Positions 37,727-46,722 of a stretch of 64,000 bases of DNA are shown here, one piece after another. The notes under the pieces are model-generated. The model ran no database searches and had not been told where the DNA came from. It saw only the letters and a program-made list of their open reading frames with translations. Positions within the stretch are counted from its first letter, which is position 1; every line of letters begins with the position of its first letter. The position numbers and the translations under genes were made by a program. Source of the DNA: JAGSPQ01 sp038206395 (GTDB taxonomy: Bacteria > Myxococcota > Myxococcia > Myxococcales > Myxococcaceae); assembly GCA_038206395.1 (NCBI GenBank), contig JBBRAX010000018.1:1-64000 (forward strand). The letters run 5' to 3'.

Positions 37727-38948
37727 GGGCGAGCTGGCGAACCCACTCTGCCTCGAGGCGCTCGAGCCAGCTCGGGTCGAGCTCTGGCACCGCGTGCGCT
37801 TCCAGCAGGTCGGCAGGCAGCGTCGCGACGCCCGGCTTCTGCGCCTCGAAGCGGGCCTTCCATTCTTCGGTGAGCCGGCCGCGATCGAGCACCGAGAGCG
37901 TGCCCCACACCGACGGATCCTGCTTCTTCAGCTGCGCCTCGGGCGACAACAAGAAGTCAGCGACCACCATCGCCGCGGCCTTGTGCTGGCTGTTGTACGG
38001 AATCGCGACGAAGTTGGTGTTCGCGAGGGTGCCTTGCTCCAGCACGAAGGTCCGCGTCGTCGCGGGAAACTGGCCTTCCTGGATTCTGGAGCTCGCCGTC
38101 TCTGGGCCGTAGCTCATCGACAGCCACACCTCGCCCTGGGCATAGAGCTGGTGAAGCCGACTGGACGACTCGGGGTACGTCTGACCGCCGCGCCAGAGGT
38201 TCGGGCGCCACTTCGCCAACAGCGCGAACAGCTTCGCAGACACCTGCGCCCACTTCGCCTCGTCGAACGGGCCGGCGAGGGCCTCAGGGCCGCCTGCCAC
38301 GGCGTAGAGCACGTGCCGCAAGAAGGCTGAGCCGGTGAAGTCGGGCGGCGCGGGGTAGGTGAAGCGCCCGGGGTGCTGCTCGATGAACTCGGTGAGCGCC
38401 TCGATGGACGCGGGCGGCACGGCGAGATGCGCGGTGTCGTGAATGAAGACGAACTGCGCGCGGTTCCAGGGCGACTCGAAGCCTTCGGTGGGGGTGCCAA
38501 AGTCGGTCGCGATGGCCGGGCTGTCGAGATCGACGAACTTCGAGCTCGGCAGGCTCGACGAGAAGGGGCCGAAGAAGAGCCCCGCTGCTTTCCCGGTTCG
38601 AAAGTTCTCGCCGTTGATCCACACCAGGTCGACCTGCCCTGCAGCCTGGCCTGCCTTCTTTTCTGTCAGCAGCCGGTTGATGGCGAGCGCCGGATCATCG
38701 ACGGGCACCCGCTCGAGCCGAATGCCGTAGCGCGAGGCGACCGTCGGGGTGACAAAGTCGTCGACGTACCTGTTGATGGTGCCGTCTCCGCTCCAGAAGA
38801 ACCAGCGCACCGACTGGCCGCGCGCGGCGGCTGTGACCTTCTCGAACGGAACGCGGGTGAGGTCGGCATCGTCGAGGCCCGCGGCAGGCGTGCTGCGCTT
38901 GCAGCCGCCGAGGCCCATGAGCAACACGACGAAGAGGACCCGAGTCAT
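37713..38948 (-). CDS. Substrate-binding lipoprotein of ABC importer (YnjB-like)
   Basis: 411 residues from ATG 38948: MTRVLFVVLLMGLGGCKRS, lipobox LGGC. The mature part matches the YnjB family of extracellular solute-binding proteins: VRWFFWSGDGTINRYVDDFV at the start, DLVWINGENFRTGKAAGLFFGPF near residue 110, GGQTYPESSSRLHQLYAQGEVWLSMSYGP near 265 and VAIPYNSQHKAAAMVVADFLLSPEAQL near 325. YnjBCD substrates are not established. It lies 16 bp downstream of a TonB-dependent receptor gene, so the operon provides both outer- and inner-membrane uptake. Confidence 0.85.
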   Translation of the reverse strand: MTRVLFVVLLMGLGGCKRSTPAAGLDDADLTRVPFEKVTAAARGQSVRWFFWSGDGTINRYVDDFVTPTVASRYGIRLERVPVDDPALAINRLLTEKKAGQAAGQVDLVWINGENFRTGKAAGLFFGPFSSSLPSSKFVDLDSPAIATDFGTPTEGFESPWNRAQFVFIHDTAHLAVPPASIEALTEFIEQHPGRFTYPAPPDFTGSAFLRHVLYAVAGGPEALAGPFDEAKWAQVSAKLFALLAKWRPNLWRGGQTYPESSSRLHQLYAQGEVWLSMSYGPETASSRIQEGQFPATTRTFVLEQGTLANTNFVAIPYNSQHKAAAMVVADFLLSPEAQLKKQDPSVWGTLSVLDRGRLTEEWKARFEAQKPGVATLPADLLEAHAVPELDPSWLERLEAEWVRQLAHAPR

Positions 38949-38964
38949 TCGAACGCGGCTTACC

Positions 38965-41900
38965 TCAGAACGCGTACTGAAGCTGAACCTGCAGGTTGCG
39001 CGGCATGCCCGACGAGCGCTGGACGAAAGGCCCGCCACCCCCCAGCTGAAGCTGGTTCGAGCTGGTGAAGTTCACCGGGTAGCCGCTGGTGGTGTTGCTG
39101 TTCAGCACGTTGAAGAGGTCGACCCGGACGCGCAACGTGCCCCCCGGGGTGAGCAGCGCGTACGACGCGCCGAGGTCGAAGGTCGTCGACCAGGGCAGTC
39201 GACCCTGGTTGCGCGTGGTGCCGGGGTACCGGTCGGGGTTCCCCGTGTATTGGTCAGCGAATGACAGGCCGTCGCCGTTGAGGTCCGTGGTGCCAAACAC
39301 GCGCGCGTCAGGCACGTAGTTGACGGGCGAGCCCGACTGCACCAGCCCCGCGAAGGTCAGCGTCAGGCCCTTTACCGGGTACACGTTCACGATCGCCGAG
39401 AACGTGTGGGTCCGGTCATTGAGCGATGGGCCCCAGTCGGCCCCGAAGTCGTTCGAGTCAGCCGCGCGGAAGTTGAGGTCGTCGGTGTTGTTCTCGAGGC
39501 GCGAGAGCGTGTAGTGAAACCGCAGGTCATAGAATTCGGTCGACCGAGATCGCACCACGCCCACGTTGAGCGCGAGGTAGCGCGATCGACCGCGCGTGTC
39601 GGACATGATGATCGAGCGCGCTCCTCCCCCGGGGACGACGCCGTTGTCGAGCGCCGGCCGGGTCAGGTTCGCGGCCGCCGAAGGCCTGACGAGGCCCAGC
39701 TGCTCGCGCTCTGCGGGCGACAGGGCCGCCACCCCGTCAGGGCCGAGGCGATCAAAAGCCTGCTGGTTGAAGGTGAAGGGCGCAGGCGCGTTCAGGTCGA
39801 GCAGGCGCACGAGGCTGAAGCTCTCGGTGTAGATGCCGTCGACCGACAACAGCCAGTCTTCGAAGAGCTTTCGCTGCGCGCCCACCGTCGACTGAACGGC
39901 GAAAGGGTTCTGGTAGCCGTTGGGGTTGAGGATTCGCAGCTCGGTCGAGCTGAGGGTGTCGCGGCGCGCCGTCAGCTCGGCGCCGGACGGACACCGGGTG
40001 CCGTTGCACAGGTCGGTCGCGTCGACCGAGAGGTTGCCCTGGCTGGTGATCCGCTCGAGGTCGGTGTTCGCCGGCAAGCGCCCCGCATCCTTCAGCGCCT
40101 GCAGCTGGCGCTTGAAGCCTTCTGCCTTCGACGACTGCGCCATCGCGTCCGACACGACCGTGTAGGGCAGCTTCTCGTAATAGACGCCGCTGCCGCCGCG
40201 CACCACCCAGTTGCTGCCGATGGACCAGTTGAAGCCGACCCGGGGCCCGAAGTTCTTGAAGCTGCCGTTCGCCGCGCCGCCCTTCGACAGGCTGTCGTAG
40301 TCCCACCGCAGCCCGCCGGTGAGGTTCAAGCTCGGCTTCACCTGCCAGAGGTCCTCGACGAAGAACGACACCAGCGCCTGGGTGGTGCCGATCGCGCGCG
40401 GCGCCGTCTCGAAGTTCGCCGACAGCAGCTTCGCGTCCGTCGGGATGTTCGAAGCGCGAAGCGCCGAGGTGGGGTTGGTCGCGCGCAGCGCCGCGAGCTG
40501 GGCGTCGCTGAGCTGCACCGTCAGGTTGCCGTCGGGGTTTCCGCCGCCGAGCAACGAGAAAGCCGAGACCTGCACGTCGCCGCCAAAGGTGAGGCGGTGG
40601 CTGTCGACTTGCTTCACGAAGCGGTGCTTCGTCTGCACCAGATTCTCGACGTCGTGAAACCGGTAGCCGGGGTGCCCCAGCACGGCCATCGTCTGGCCCG
40701 AGGGGTCCCGCACCGTGACTTGAGGCCCGGCGCCACCCAGCGGGCGCGCGTAGTCCCAGTCGAACTGGCCGAACTGCAGCGCCCCCGTGTAAGTGAGCGC
40801 GTCCCCCGCCCAGGTCGTCGTCAGGGCCACGTTGGTCGACAGCCGATCTTGCACGCTGCCCGCGCTGGGGAAGGTGACGCCGCCGCTCAGGCCCCCGCCC
40901 GGCCGCTCGATGCTCGCCCGCCCGTGATTCACGCGGAGCGTCGACGTCCAACGCTCATTCCAGTGGTGGTCGAGCCGCGCCGTCAGCAGCAGCGTCGCGC
41001 TGTTGCCGGGCACTGTTGTTTCGAGGCCCAGCTGCGGCACCGCCAGCTGGTTGCGCGACGCGTCCGACGTGTACTCGACGTCGGCGAGGAAGAAGGTCTT
41101 GTCCTTCACGATTGGGCCGCTGACCAGGGCGCCACCAGCCAGGCGCATGAAGTTGTCGGCGATGGGGTTGCCGTAAAGCCCCACCGCAGGCGTCGCCTGC
41201 TTCGCCGCGAAGACGCCGCCCGGGCGCGTCAAGAAGAAGGCCTCGGTGTGAAGGGTGTTGCCGCCGCTCTTCGTGGTGACGTTGACCACCCCGTTCGCCG
41301 TGCGGCCGTACTCGACCGAGTAGCCGGCGGCGAGCACGCTGACGTCCTGCACGATGCTGATCGGCACCGGGAACCGCTGCCCGCCGAGGAAGTTCTCGTT
41401 GTTGTCGAGCCCGTCGATCAAGTAGCTCGTGAAGAGGCTGTTCGCCCCGTTGATGGCCACCACCGGCGCCTCGGGGAAAAACCCGGTCGAGAGGCTCACG
41501 TTCGGCAGCCGAAAGAGCGCCCGGTCGAGCGAGCGGGCCTCGGTCGGCAGGCGCTCGAGCTGTCGCGCCGTCAGGGTCGACGACACCTCGGCGTTGGTCG
41601 CGTTGAGCAGCGCCGCGCCTGCCCGCACCACGGTCTCTCGAGGCGCCGTGCCCTCGACCCGCGTCAGCGGCAGCTGCACCGTGAGCTCGAAGTTCGAGCG
41701 CACCTCGACGGGCTCGGAGGCCGCCGCGAGGAAGGTCGCGTCGCCGTCGAAGGTGGCCTGCCACTGTCCGGCCGACGACAGGCCGCGGAAGTGCGTCAGC
41801 CCCTGGGCATCGGTGCGCGCGGCGCGAACCTCGCTCGTCTCGAGGTTGCGAAGGTGCACGTCGATTCCGGGCGCGCCCGCGTTCGAGGCGGGGTCGAGCA

Positions 41901-41994
41901 CGCGAACCGTGACCATCTCTTGCGCGGAGGCGCTGCCCCCGACGAGAAAGAGGCCAACGAAGACTGAGGTCAGGGCCAGGCTGAAAGCGCGCAT
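38965..41994 (-). CDS. TonB-dependent outer-membrane receptor with N-terminal carboxypeptidase-regulatory-like domain
   Basis: 1009 residues. Signal peptide ends near SASAQE. An N-terminal Ig-like/CarboxypepD_reg domain (VTVRVLDPASNAGAPGIDVHL, residues 26-110) precedes the plug (STLTARQLERLPTEARSLDRAL, VVAINGANSLFTSYLIDGLDNNENF, VEYGRTANGVVNVTTKSGGN) and a beta-barrel ending in aromatic QLQYAF. There is no STN signalling domain, so it is not a FecA-type transducer. Barrels with this N-terminus import large or sugar-like ligands, and also siderophores. First gene of the uptake operon, with an ECF-type promoter 10 nt upstream. Confidence 0.92.
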   Translation of the reverse strand: MRAFSLALTSVFVGLFLVGGSASAQEMVTVRVLDPASNAGAPGIDVHLRNLETSEVRAARTDAQGLTHFRGLSSAGQWQATFDGDATFLAAASEPVEVRSNFELTVQLPLTRVEGTAPRETVVRAGAALLNATNAEVSSTLTARQLERLPTEARSLDRALFRLPNVSLSTGFFPEAPVVAINGANSLFTSYLIDGLDNNENFLGGQRFPVPISIVQDVSVLAAGYSVEYGRTANGVVNVTTKSGGNTLHTEAFFLTRPGGVFAAKQATPAVGLYGNPIADNFMRLAGGALVSGPIVKDKTFFLADVEYTSDASRNQLAVPQLGLETTVPGNSATLLLTARLDHHWNERWTSTLRVNHGRASIERPGGGLSGGVTFPSAGSVQDRLSTNVALTTTWAGDALTYTGALQFGQFDWDYARPLGGAGPQVTVRDPSGQTMAVLGHPGYRFHDVENLVQTKHRFVKQVDSHRLTFGGDVQVSAFSLLGGGNPDGNLTVQLSDAQLAALRATNPTSALRASNIPTDAKLLSANFETAPRAIGTTQALVSFFVEDLWQVKPSLNLTGGLRWDYDSLSKGGAANGSFKNFGPRVGFNWSIGSNWVVRGGSGVYYEKLPYTVVSDAMAQSSKAEGFKRQLQALKDAGRLPANTDLERITSQGNLSVDATDLCNGTRCPSGAELTARRDTLSSTELRILNPNGYQNPFAVQSTVGAQRKLFEDWLLSVDGIYTESFSLVRLLDLNAPAPFTFNQQAFDRLGPDGVAALSPAEREQLGLVRPSAAANLTRPALDNGVVPGGGARSIIMSDTRGRSRYLALNVGVVRSRSTEFYDLRFHYTLSRLENNTDDLNFRAADSNDFGADWGPSLNDRTHTFSAIVNVYPVKGLTLTFAGLVQSGSPVNYVPDARVFGTTDLNGDGLSFADQYTGNPDRYPGTTRNQGRLPWSTTFDLGASYALLTPGGTLRVRVDLFNVLNSNTTSGYPVNFTSSNQLQLGGGGPFVQRSSGMPRNLQVQLQYAF

Positions 41995-42004
41995 CGGGGC
42001 TGCA

Positions 42005-42030
42005 GTCTTCTGGGCTACCCCGGCGTTACA
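42005..42030 (-). promoter_or_regulatory. ECF-type promoter site 3 (TonB receptor-ABC operon)
   Basis: Minus-strand TGTAAC (42030-42025), 16 nt, AGAC (42008-42005), 10 nt to ATG 41994. The rest of the 178-bp gap 41995-42172 shows nothing that I can identify as a riboswitch. Confidence 0.78.
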
Positions 42031-42172
42031 AACGTCCGACGCGGCGGCTGCTTGAAAATCGACGGGCTGGCGCTTTGGATGCGGCCATGCCCCCGCGGGC
42101 CCGCCATCCCGAACGTCGGCCGGCTACGTCGCCCGCAAAAGGTAGGGCCGCCCGGCTGCCGCTTAAAGAACG

Positions 42173-43183
42173 TCAACCACCTGCGCGGGTCAGCGGATCC
42201 AGCACTGCCACGGCCCCGGGCTGCCGCAGCGCGGCGAGGGCCGACGAGGTTGCGCGAGCGCGGTCGATCTCGTGAAGCCCGGCCGACGCCCTGAAGGGAC
42301 CCCAGGCCCGCGCGAGCAGCTCGCACCCGAGGTGGATGCCTGCGTCGCGGTGCACCCCCTCGTCCCAGAGCGCGCAAGAGCGCGGGCCCAGGCCGGCCCG
42401 GTAAGCGGTGAGGAAGACGTCGCTGGCCCGCGGCGCGCGTTCATCGGTCAGCCCCAGCAGCATCAGGTGCGCGACGAGGTGTCCGACGTCTTGCGCGGGG
42501 CTGCCATACGTCGCGAACTCCCAGTCGATCAGACGCACGCCGCTCGCCCGGGGAAGCACCGAGGCGGGCCAAAGATCGCCCATCACCAGGCATCGGCCGG
42601 GCTCGACGAGACGGCGGCCCAGGTCGAGCGCGACGGCCCCCAGGGCCGCTGCGTCTGACGCGCCAGCGCGCCCGGCGAACGCCCCCACCTGGCCGTACTG
42701 GCTCGCCAGCCGGGCCTGCTGAATGTCGACGTTCGCGAACTGGCGCCGAAACAGCGGGACCCCTTCCGTCTCGCGGTGCAGCCCGGCGATGAAGGCGCCC
42801 AGCCGGGAGAAGACGGTCAGGTCCCTCAAGGAATGCGACAGGTCTGGCCCTTCGCCCACGTCCTCTTCGAGCAACAGCCACGCCCGGCGCGAGAAGCCGA
42901 GCAGGCGCGGTGGGCGAACGCCGTCGGTGGTGAGGCGGTCCAGCGGCCCGTGCTCGAACTGGCGCAGCGCGCGGGCCTCGAGCAGCAGCCGCCTCGGCGA
43001 CAGCGACAGCTCGGGGGCCGAGGCGGCAAAGGGCGGCGCACGCTTGACGATGACGGAGCCGCTGGCTGCGGTGACCCGCCAGACGAAGTTCAAGAAGCCG
43101 CCCGAGACGAACACCGGGCTCGAGAACGGCGCCCGGTGGGGAAACGCCGCGTCGAGCGTCTGCGCGGACAGCTGCCCGTTCAC
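42173..43183 (-). CDS. Phosphotransferase resembling methylthioribose kinase (MtnK-like)
   Basis: 336 residues from GTG 43183 (GTGA overlap with the phosphorylase). Protein-kinase-like small-molecule kinase: GFLNFVWRVTAASGSVIVKRAPPF near residue 28 resembles the MtnK N-lobe (LNxVxxV...GSxxVKQALPY). LLEEDVGEG is the hinge; LVMGDLWPASVL (catalytic Asp near 198) and RLIDWEFATYGSPAQDVGHL (metal DWEF, near 218) are the active-site loops. Met replaces the usual His before GD. MtnK phosphorylates 5-methylthioribose; an aminoglycoside-phosphotransferase-like role on another sugar is possible. The adjacent MTA-phosphorylase-like gene favours a thioribose-type substrate. Confidence 0.75.
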   Translation of the reverse strand: MNGQLSAQTLDAAFPHRAPFSSPVFVSGGFLNFVWRVTAASGSVIVKRAPPFAASAPELSLSPRRLLLEARALRQFEHGPLDRLTTDGVRPPRLLGFSRRAWLLLEEDVGEGPDLSHSLRDLTVFSRLGAFIAGLHRETEGVPLFRRQFANVDIQQARLASQYGQVGAFAGRAGASDAAALGAVALDLGRRLVEPGRCLVMGDLWPASVLPRASGVRLIDWEFATYGSPAQDVGHLVAHLMLLGLTDERAPRASDVFLTAYRAGLGPRSCALWDEGVHRDAGIHLGCELLARAWGPFRASAGLHEIDRARATSSALAALRQPGAVAVLDPLTRAGG

Positions 43184-43980
43184 GCCCCGCTTCCGAAGTG
43201 GAACAGCGAGTTGCGTGCCGGCACGGCGCTGCCCTGCTCGAGGAAAGCGAGGACGAGGGCCTCGAGCGCTGCGCGGGCCTTCACCAGCGACTGGGCCACG
43301 CCATCGCCCGCGGTCTGCTGCGGCGTCGGCAGCGAATACTTGTGCCCGACCACCAGGCCAGCGCACGGAATGCCCAGCTCGTTGGCGAGCACCAGCTCGG
43401 GGCCCAGCGTCATCGAGTTCACCTGCGCGCCAAGCCGGGCCCACGCCGCGTTCTCGGCGCGGGTCTTGGTGCGGGGCCCGGGCGCGTACCCGAACACCAC
43501 GTCGCCTGCGATGGGGTGGCCGATTTCCTGTGCCAGCTGCCGCAGCTGCGCTTGGAGCGCCGCGCTGACGAGGCCTTCTTCGAGCACGAGGTGCGCCTGG
43601 TCGGGGCCGGGCCGCTGGAACACCGTGCACTGGCTGCCGTCGGGCAGCCGGTTCTCGAGCATCAGCAGATCTGCGACGAGCAGCGGCTGGTACAGGGGTA
43701 CGGCTGCATCGAGGACGCCGACCGAGCTCGTCACCAACAGCCCACCGACGCCGACCTGCTGGAGCGCCCACGCGTTCGCCCGCCAGGCGATCTGGTTGGG
43801 CAACAGCCGGTGGGGCAGCCCGTGGCGAAACAGGCAGTAGGCCGGGCGGCCGTGCCGGGTTCGATGCAGGGTCACCGGGCCCTCGGGCGTGACGATGGTC
43901 TCTTCGGCCAGCCCCTGCTGGGCGGCGAAGCCGAGCGAGAACGAGCTGCCGAGGATGACGCCGACGGGTTGGCTGATCAC
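43180..43980 (-). CDS. MTA/purine-nucleoside phosphorylase family enzyme (MtnP-like)
   Basis: 266 residues from GTG 43980 (GTGA overlap with the GT-C gene). Family features: VGVILGSSFSLGF at the N-terminus (phosphate loop), RHGLPHRLLPNQIAWRANAWALQQVGV near residue 52 (matches RHGxxHxxxPxxVNYRANIxALKxLGV of MTAP), VTSSVGVLDAAVPLYQPLLVADL near 83, and AQVNSMTLGPELVLANELGIPCAGLVVGHKYS near 190 (the MTxxPEAxLAxExGI purine-site region). MTA phosphorylase splits 5'-methylthioadenosine to adenine and methylthioribose-1-phosphate. Analogous 5'-modified adenosines, such as arsinoyl-adenosines, are possible substrates in this operon. Confidence 0.78.
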   Translation of the reverse strand: MISQPVGVILGSSFSLGFAAQQGLAEETIVTPEGPVTLHRTRHGRPAYCLFRHGLPHRLLPNQIAWRANAWALQQVGVGGLLVTSSVGVLDAAVPLYQPLLVADLLMLENRLPDGSQCTVFQRPGPDQAHLVLEEGLVSAALQAQLRQLAQEIGHPIAGDVVFGYAPGPRTKTRAENAAWARLGAQVNSMTLGPELVLANELGIPCAGLVVGHKYSLPTPQQTAGDGVAQSLVKARAALEALVLAFLEQGSAVPARNSLFHFGSGA

Positions 43981-45242
43981 GGGTTTGGCGCCTCCAGCTT
44001 GCGAAGTGGGCCCAGCAGGTCGACGAGCGCCGCAACGGCCAGCGCGGCGAAAGATACCCACAGCGGCCAGAGCGCCGGCGTGAATTCCCCAGAGCGTTGG
44101 TAGGTGCCGACGACCTCGTAGGTGAGCGGCGCGAGGGCGACCCACGTCAGCGACAAGGCAGTCGGGCCCGTCGCCGTGGTCGCGGCCAGGGGTGCGAGGT
44201 ACCAGGGGAAGGCGACTGGGCTCGCGACCAGCGGCGCGGCGAGCGCGAACGCCAGGCCCGCCTCGGCCCCCGCGCGACGCGCGCGCACGAAGCTCCAGGC
44301 GCAGAGCGCGGTGAAGAGCACTGCCGAGGTCAGCAGCGCGGGGCCAGCGCCAGCGAGGCGATCGACGAGCGCGACCGGCGTCCCGAAGCGCCATTGACCC
44401 ATGAACTGCGCGAGTGAGCCCAGCGGAGCCAGGCCGAAGCCCAGCGCCAGCGCGTAGCCACCGGCGAGCGTCGCCAACGCCCCAAGCGCGGCCCTGGAGC
44501 CGGCGCGAAGCCCGAAGGCGGCGGCCACCGGCAAGAGCGCGGCGAGCGGCAGCAGCTTCAACAGGCCCCCCGTGCCCAGGAACACACCGGCCATCACGAA
44601 GGCCCCCCGACGCAGCGCCCGCAGCGCCAGCACCAGAGACAGCGCAGAGAGGACATCGAGGTGGGCGCCCACCCCTGCCTCGATCACGAGCAGCGGGCAG
44701 AGCGCCACGAGGGGCAGCCAGCGCGCCTGGGCGGTGCCGCGCAGCTGTTGCGACACCAGGAACACGACCGCCAGGGCGGCGCCGAGGACGATGAGCTTCC
44801 ACACCCAGAGGCCGAGGCTCGGCCCGGCCAGCGCCGCGAGCGCGAACACCGCCATCGCGCCCGGCGGGTACAGCGAGGCGATTCCGCGGTTGTCCGGGGG
44901 GGCCGGCCAGTCGGTGATTGACGACGCGAGCGGGCGCGTCTTCCACGGGTCGACACCGCTGAGCACCGAATGGCCGTCCCACAGGTATCGGTACACGTCG
45001 TTCGAGGTGAATGGGGGCGAGAGCGCCGCCGCGCAATAGGCCACGGCGGCGGCCCCGAGCACCCATCGCGTCGCCTTTGGGGTCGGGGTGTAGCCCACCG
45101 TCGCGACGACGGAAGCAGCCAGCAGCGCGAAGTGGAGCGCGATGATCGCGCTTCCCCACGCCTCCCCGGGCAGCAACGCAACGTACGGCGCCAGTGCGCT
45201 GAGCAGCGCGAACGCGATGCAGGCGCCGGTTAGCCTCTTCAT
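43977..45242 (-). CDS. GT-C type polyprenyl-phosphate-dependent glycosyltransferase (GT87/DUF2029-like)
   Basis: 421 residues with about ten TM helices. The catalytic-type loop SPPFTSNDVYRYLWDGHSVLSGVDPWKTRP near residues 75-104 contains the acidic Asp expected of GT-C mannosyltransferases, and YPPGAMAVFALAA follows. GLLKLLPL near 225 is another conserved GT87-like element. These enzymes use polyprenyl-phosphate sugars on the outer face of the inner membrane. The soluble GT2 gene directly upstream (ATGA overlap) could supply the lipid-linked sugar. Confidence 0.8.
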   Translation of the reverse strand: MKRLTGACIAFALLSALAPYVALLPGEAWGSAIIALHFALLAASVVATVGYTPTPKATRWVLGAAAVAYCAAALSPPFTSNDVYRYLWDGHSVLSGVDPWKTRPLASSITDWPAPPDNRGIASLYPPGAMAVFALAALAGPSLGLWVWKLIVLGAALAVVFLVSQQLRGTAQARWLPLVALCPLLVIEAGVGAHLDVLSALSLVLALRALRRGAFVMAGVFLGTGGLLKLLPLAALLPVAAAFGLRAGSRAALGALATLAGGYALALGFGLAPLGSLAQFMGQWRFGTPVALVDRLAGAGPALLTSAVLFTALCAWSFVRARRAGAEAGLAFALAAPLVASPVAFPWYLAPLAATTATGPTALSLTWVALAPLTYEVVGTYQRSGEFTPALWPLWVSFAALAVAALVDLLGPLRKLEAPNP

Positions 45243-45931
45243 CGGCGGCGTCTGGGTTCAATGAAGTCATACCAGGCGAGCAGCGACAGGATCTTCGCGG
45301 TGGCGCCCATGGTCCCCCTGAGCGTGCCAGAGATCTTCGAGTGCCCGACACGACGGCGGTAGGCCACCACCTGCTCCTCGTAGCGCAGCCCTGCGCGGGC
45401 GGCGCGGATCTGCATCTCGACGGTCCACCCGTAGGTGCGGTCGCGCAGGTTCAGCCGGGTGAGCGCCTCGAGTCGAATCGCGCGAAAGGGCCCGAGGTCG
45501 GTCGCCGCCAGCCCGTACCGGTGCCGCAGCCACCCGGCGGCGACCGCGTTGCCGACGCGCTGCTGCACGGTGAGGGCGCCCGCCTCGATGGGCCGACGCG
45601 CCCCGACGACCAGATCCGCGCGGCCGGCGAAGATGGGCTCGAGGATGCGGCCCAGGTCAGCGGGCTCGTCGCTGCCGTCGGCGTCGAGAAAGGCCACCAC
45701 GTCACAGCCGGCCGTCAGCGCGGCCGTGCCCGCGAGGCACGCCTGGCCATAGCCGCGCCGAGGCTCGAAGACGACCCGGGCGCCTGCTTCGACGGCGCGC
45801 GCAGCGGTGGCGTCCCGGCTTCCGTTGTCCACGACGATCACCTCGCGCACCAGGCGGCGATCAATGCAGGCCACGACCCTTCCGACGGCCCCTTCTTCGT
45901 CGAGCGCGGGGATGATGACGTCGACGCGCAT
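45239..45931 (-). CDS. GT2 glycosyltransferase (polyprenyl-phosphate sugar synthase-like)
   Basis: 230 residues. GT-A fold: VDVIIPALDEEGAVGRVV at the start, VIVVDNGSRDATAARA near residue 31, DVVAFLDADGSDEPADL (DxD-type, near 80), then TDLGPFRAIRLEALTRLNLRDRTYGWTVEMQIRAARAGLRYEEQVVAYRRRVGHSKISGTLRG. The GWTVEMQ and GxSKISGT motifs mark the dolichol/polyprenyl-phosphate mannose synthase-like group. No TM helices. It probably glycosylates a polyprenyl phosphate for the downstream GT-C enzyme. Confidence 0.87.
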   Translation of the reverse strand: MRVDVIIPALDEEGAVGRVVACIDRRLVREVIVVDNGSRDATAARAVEAGARVVFEPRRGYGQACLAGTAALTAGCDVVAFLDADGSDEPADLGRILEPIFAGRADLVVGARRPIEAGALTVQQRVGNAVAAGWLRHRYGLAATDLGPFRAIRLEALTRLNLRDRTYGWTVEMQIRAARAGLRYEEQVVAYRRRVGHSKISGTLRGTMGATAKILSLLAWYDFIEPRRRR

Positions 45932-45933
45932 CG

Positions 45934-46683
45934 TTAACGGCCGTTGAGCGACCAGTCGTAGTCGAGGAACTCGAGCTGAGGGCTCGAGGCCTGGTCGATG
46001 CGCCCCGGCGCGAGGCGCTTGAGGAACGTGACCAGGCCAGGCCCGTCGCGTTCGAAGTCGTCTCGGTACCACTTGAAGATGGAAGACACCTTCCACGTCG
46101 GGCCGTCGAGCTGGTTCTTGCTCCGGTCGGCGAGGAAGCGGCGGCCCGCCTCGTCGAACTGCGCCGAGAGGCTGTCGACCCGGTACGCCTCGGAGCGCAG
46201 CTCTGGGCACGACTTCGACGCGCAGACGAGGACGAAGTGCAGGCGCGCGTCCGGGAAGCCCTTGCGGAGGATCTCGTGCTCGAGGTCATTGAGCGACAGC
46301 TTCGCGTCCTTCCCGACCAGGTGGCCCAGGGGGATGAAGGCGTCGCGCCACGCCGCTCCGGGGAGCAGGCCGATGCTGCGAATGCTCTTCACCGGGTAGT
46401 GGTCGAGAATCGTGCGCAGGGTGAAGGCGTTGTACGCGTTCACCCAGAAGGCCACCTTCTGCTCACGGCTCCAGGTCTCGAAGTCGGCCCGGCAGACCGC
46501 CGCGAGCCCGCCGAGGTACGCCTCGAGGCGGGCGGGCGCTGCGTGCAGCGCTGCGTAGTCAACGACTCCCTCTTTCACGCTCGCCTGCAGCACCGCGTTC
46601 CAGCTCGAATGAAGGGGATCAAACGGGGGGCACCTGGCGGGCGAGGCAGCAACCACCATCGAGAGGAGCATCAGGGGCGTCAT
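45934..46683 (-). CDS. DUF547 secreted protein
   Basis: 249 residues with a short signal peptide (MTPLMLLSMVVAASPA). DUF547 signature: WSREQKVAFWVNAYNAFTLRTILDHYPVKSI near residues 70-100, GHLVGKDAKLSLNDLEHEILRKGFPDARLHFVLVCASKSCPELRSEAY near 118-165, then SSIFKWYRDDFERDG. The conserved Asn/His/Cys residues suggest a papain-like or transglutaminase-like enzyme, but no activity is established. It sits between two glycosyltransferase genes and carries its own ECF-type promoter 8 nt before the ATG. Confidence 0.9.
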   Translation of the reverse strand: MTPLMLLSMVVAASPARCPPFDPLHSSWNAVLQASVKEGVVDYAALHAAPARLEAYLGGLAAVCRADFETWSREQKVAFWVNAYNAFTLRTILDHYPVKSIRSIGLLPGAAWRDAFIPLGHLVGKDAKLSLNDLEHEILRKGFPDARLHFVLVCASKSCPELRSEAYRVDSLSAQFDEAGRRFLADRSKNQLDGPTWKVSSIFKWYRDDFERDGPGLVTFLKRLAPGRIDQASSPQLEFLDYDWSLNGR

Positions 46684-46691
46684 GCCCTACG

Positions 46692-46717
46692 GTCTTCCCA
46701 GGTGCGTCGCTGTTACA
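46692..46717 (-). promoter_or_regulatory. ECF-type promoter site 4 (DUF547 gene)
   Basis: Minus-strand TGTAAC (46717-46712), 16 nt, AGAC (46695-46692), 8 nt to ATG 46683. It lies just downstream of the TIGR04283-like gene, so the operon would have two entry points. Confidence 0.78.
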
Positions 46718-46722
46718 GCGGC

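Noticed and set aside
38965..41994. FecIR-type transduction between the TonB receptor and the ECF sigma
   Set aside because: The receptor has no N-terminal STN signalling domain and there is no FecR-like gene; the zf-HC2 protein fits better.
41995..42172. Riboswitch (TPP or cobalamin) upstream of the TonB receptor
   Set aside because: I could not find the conserved cores of either class, and the near-leaderless ECF promoter leaves no room for a leader.
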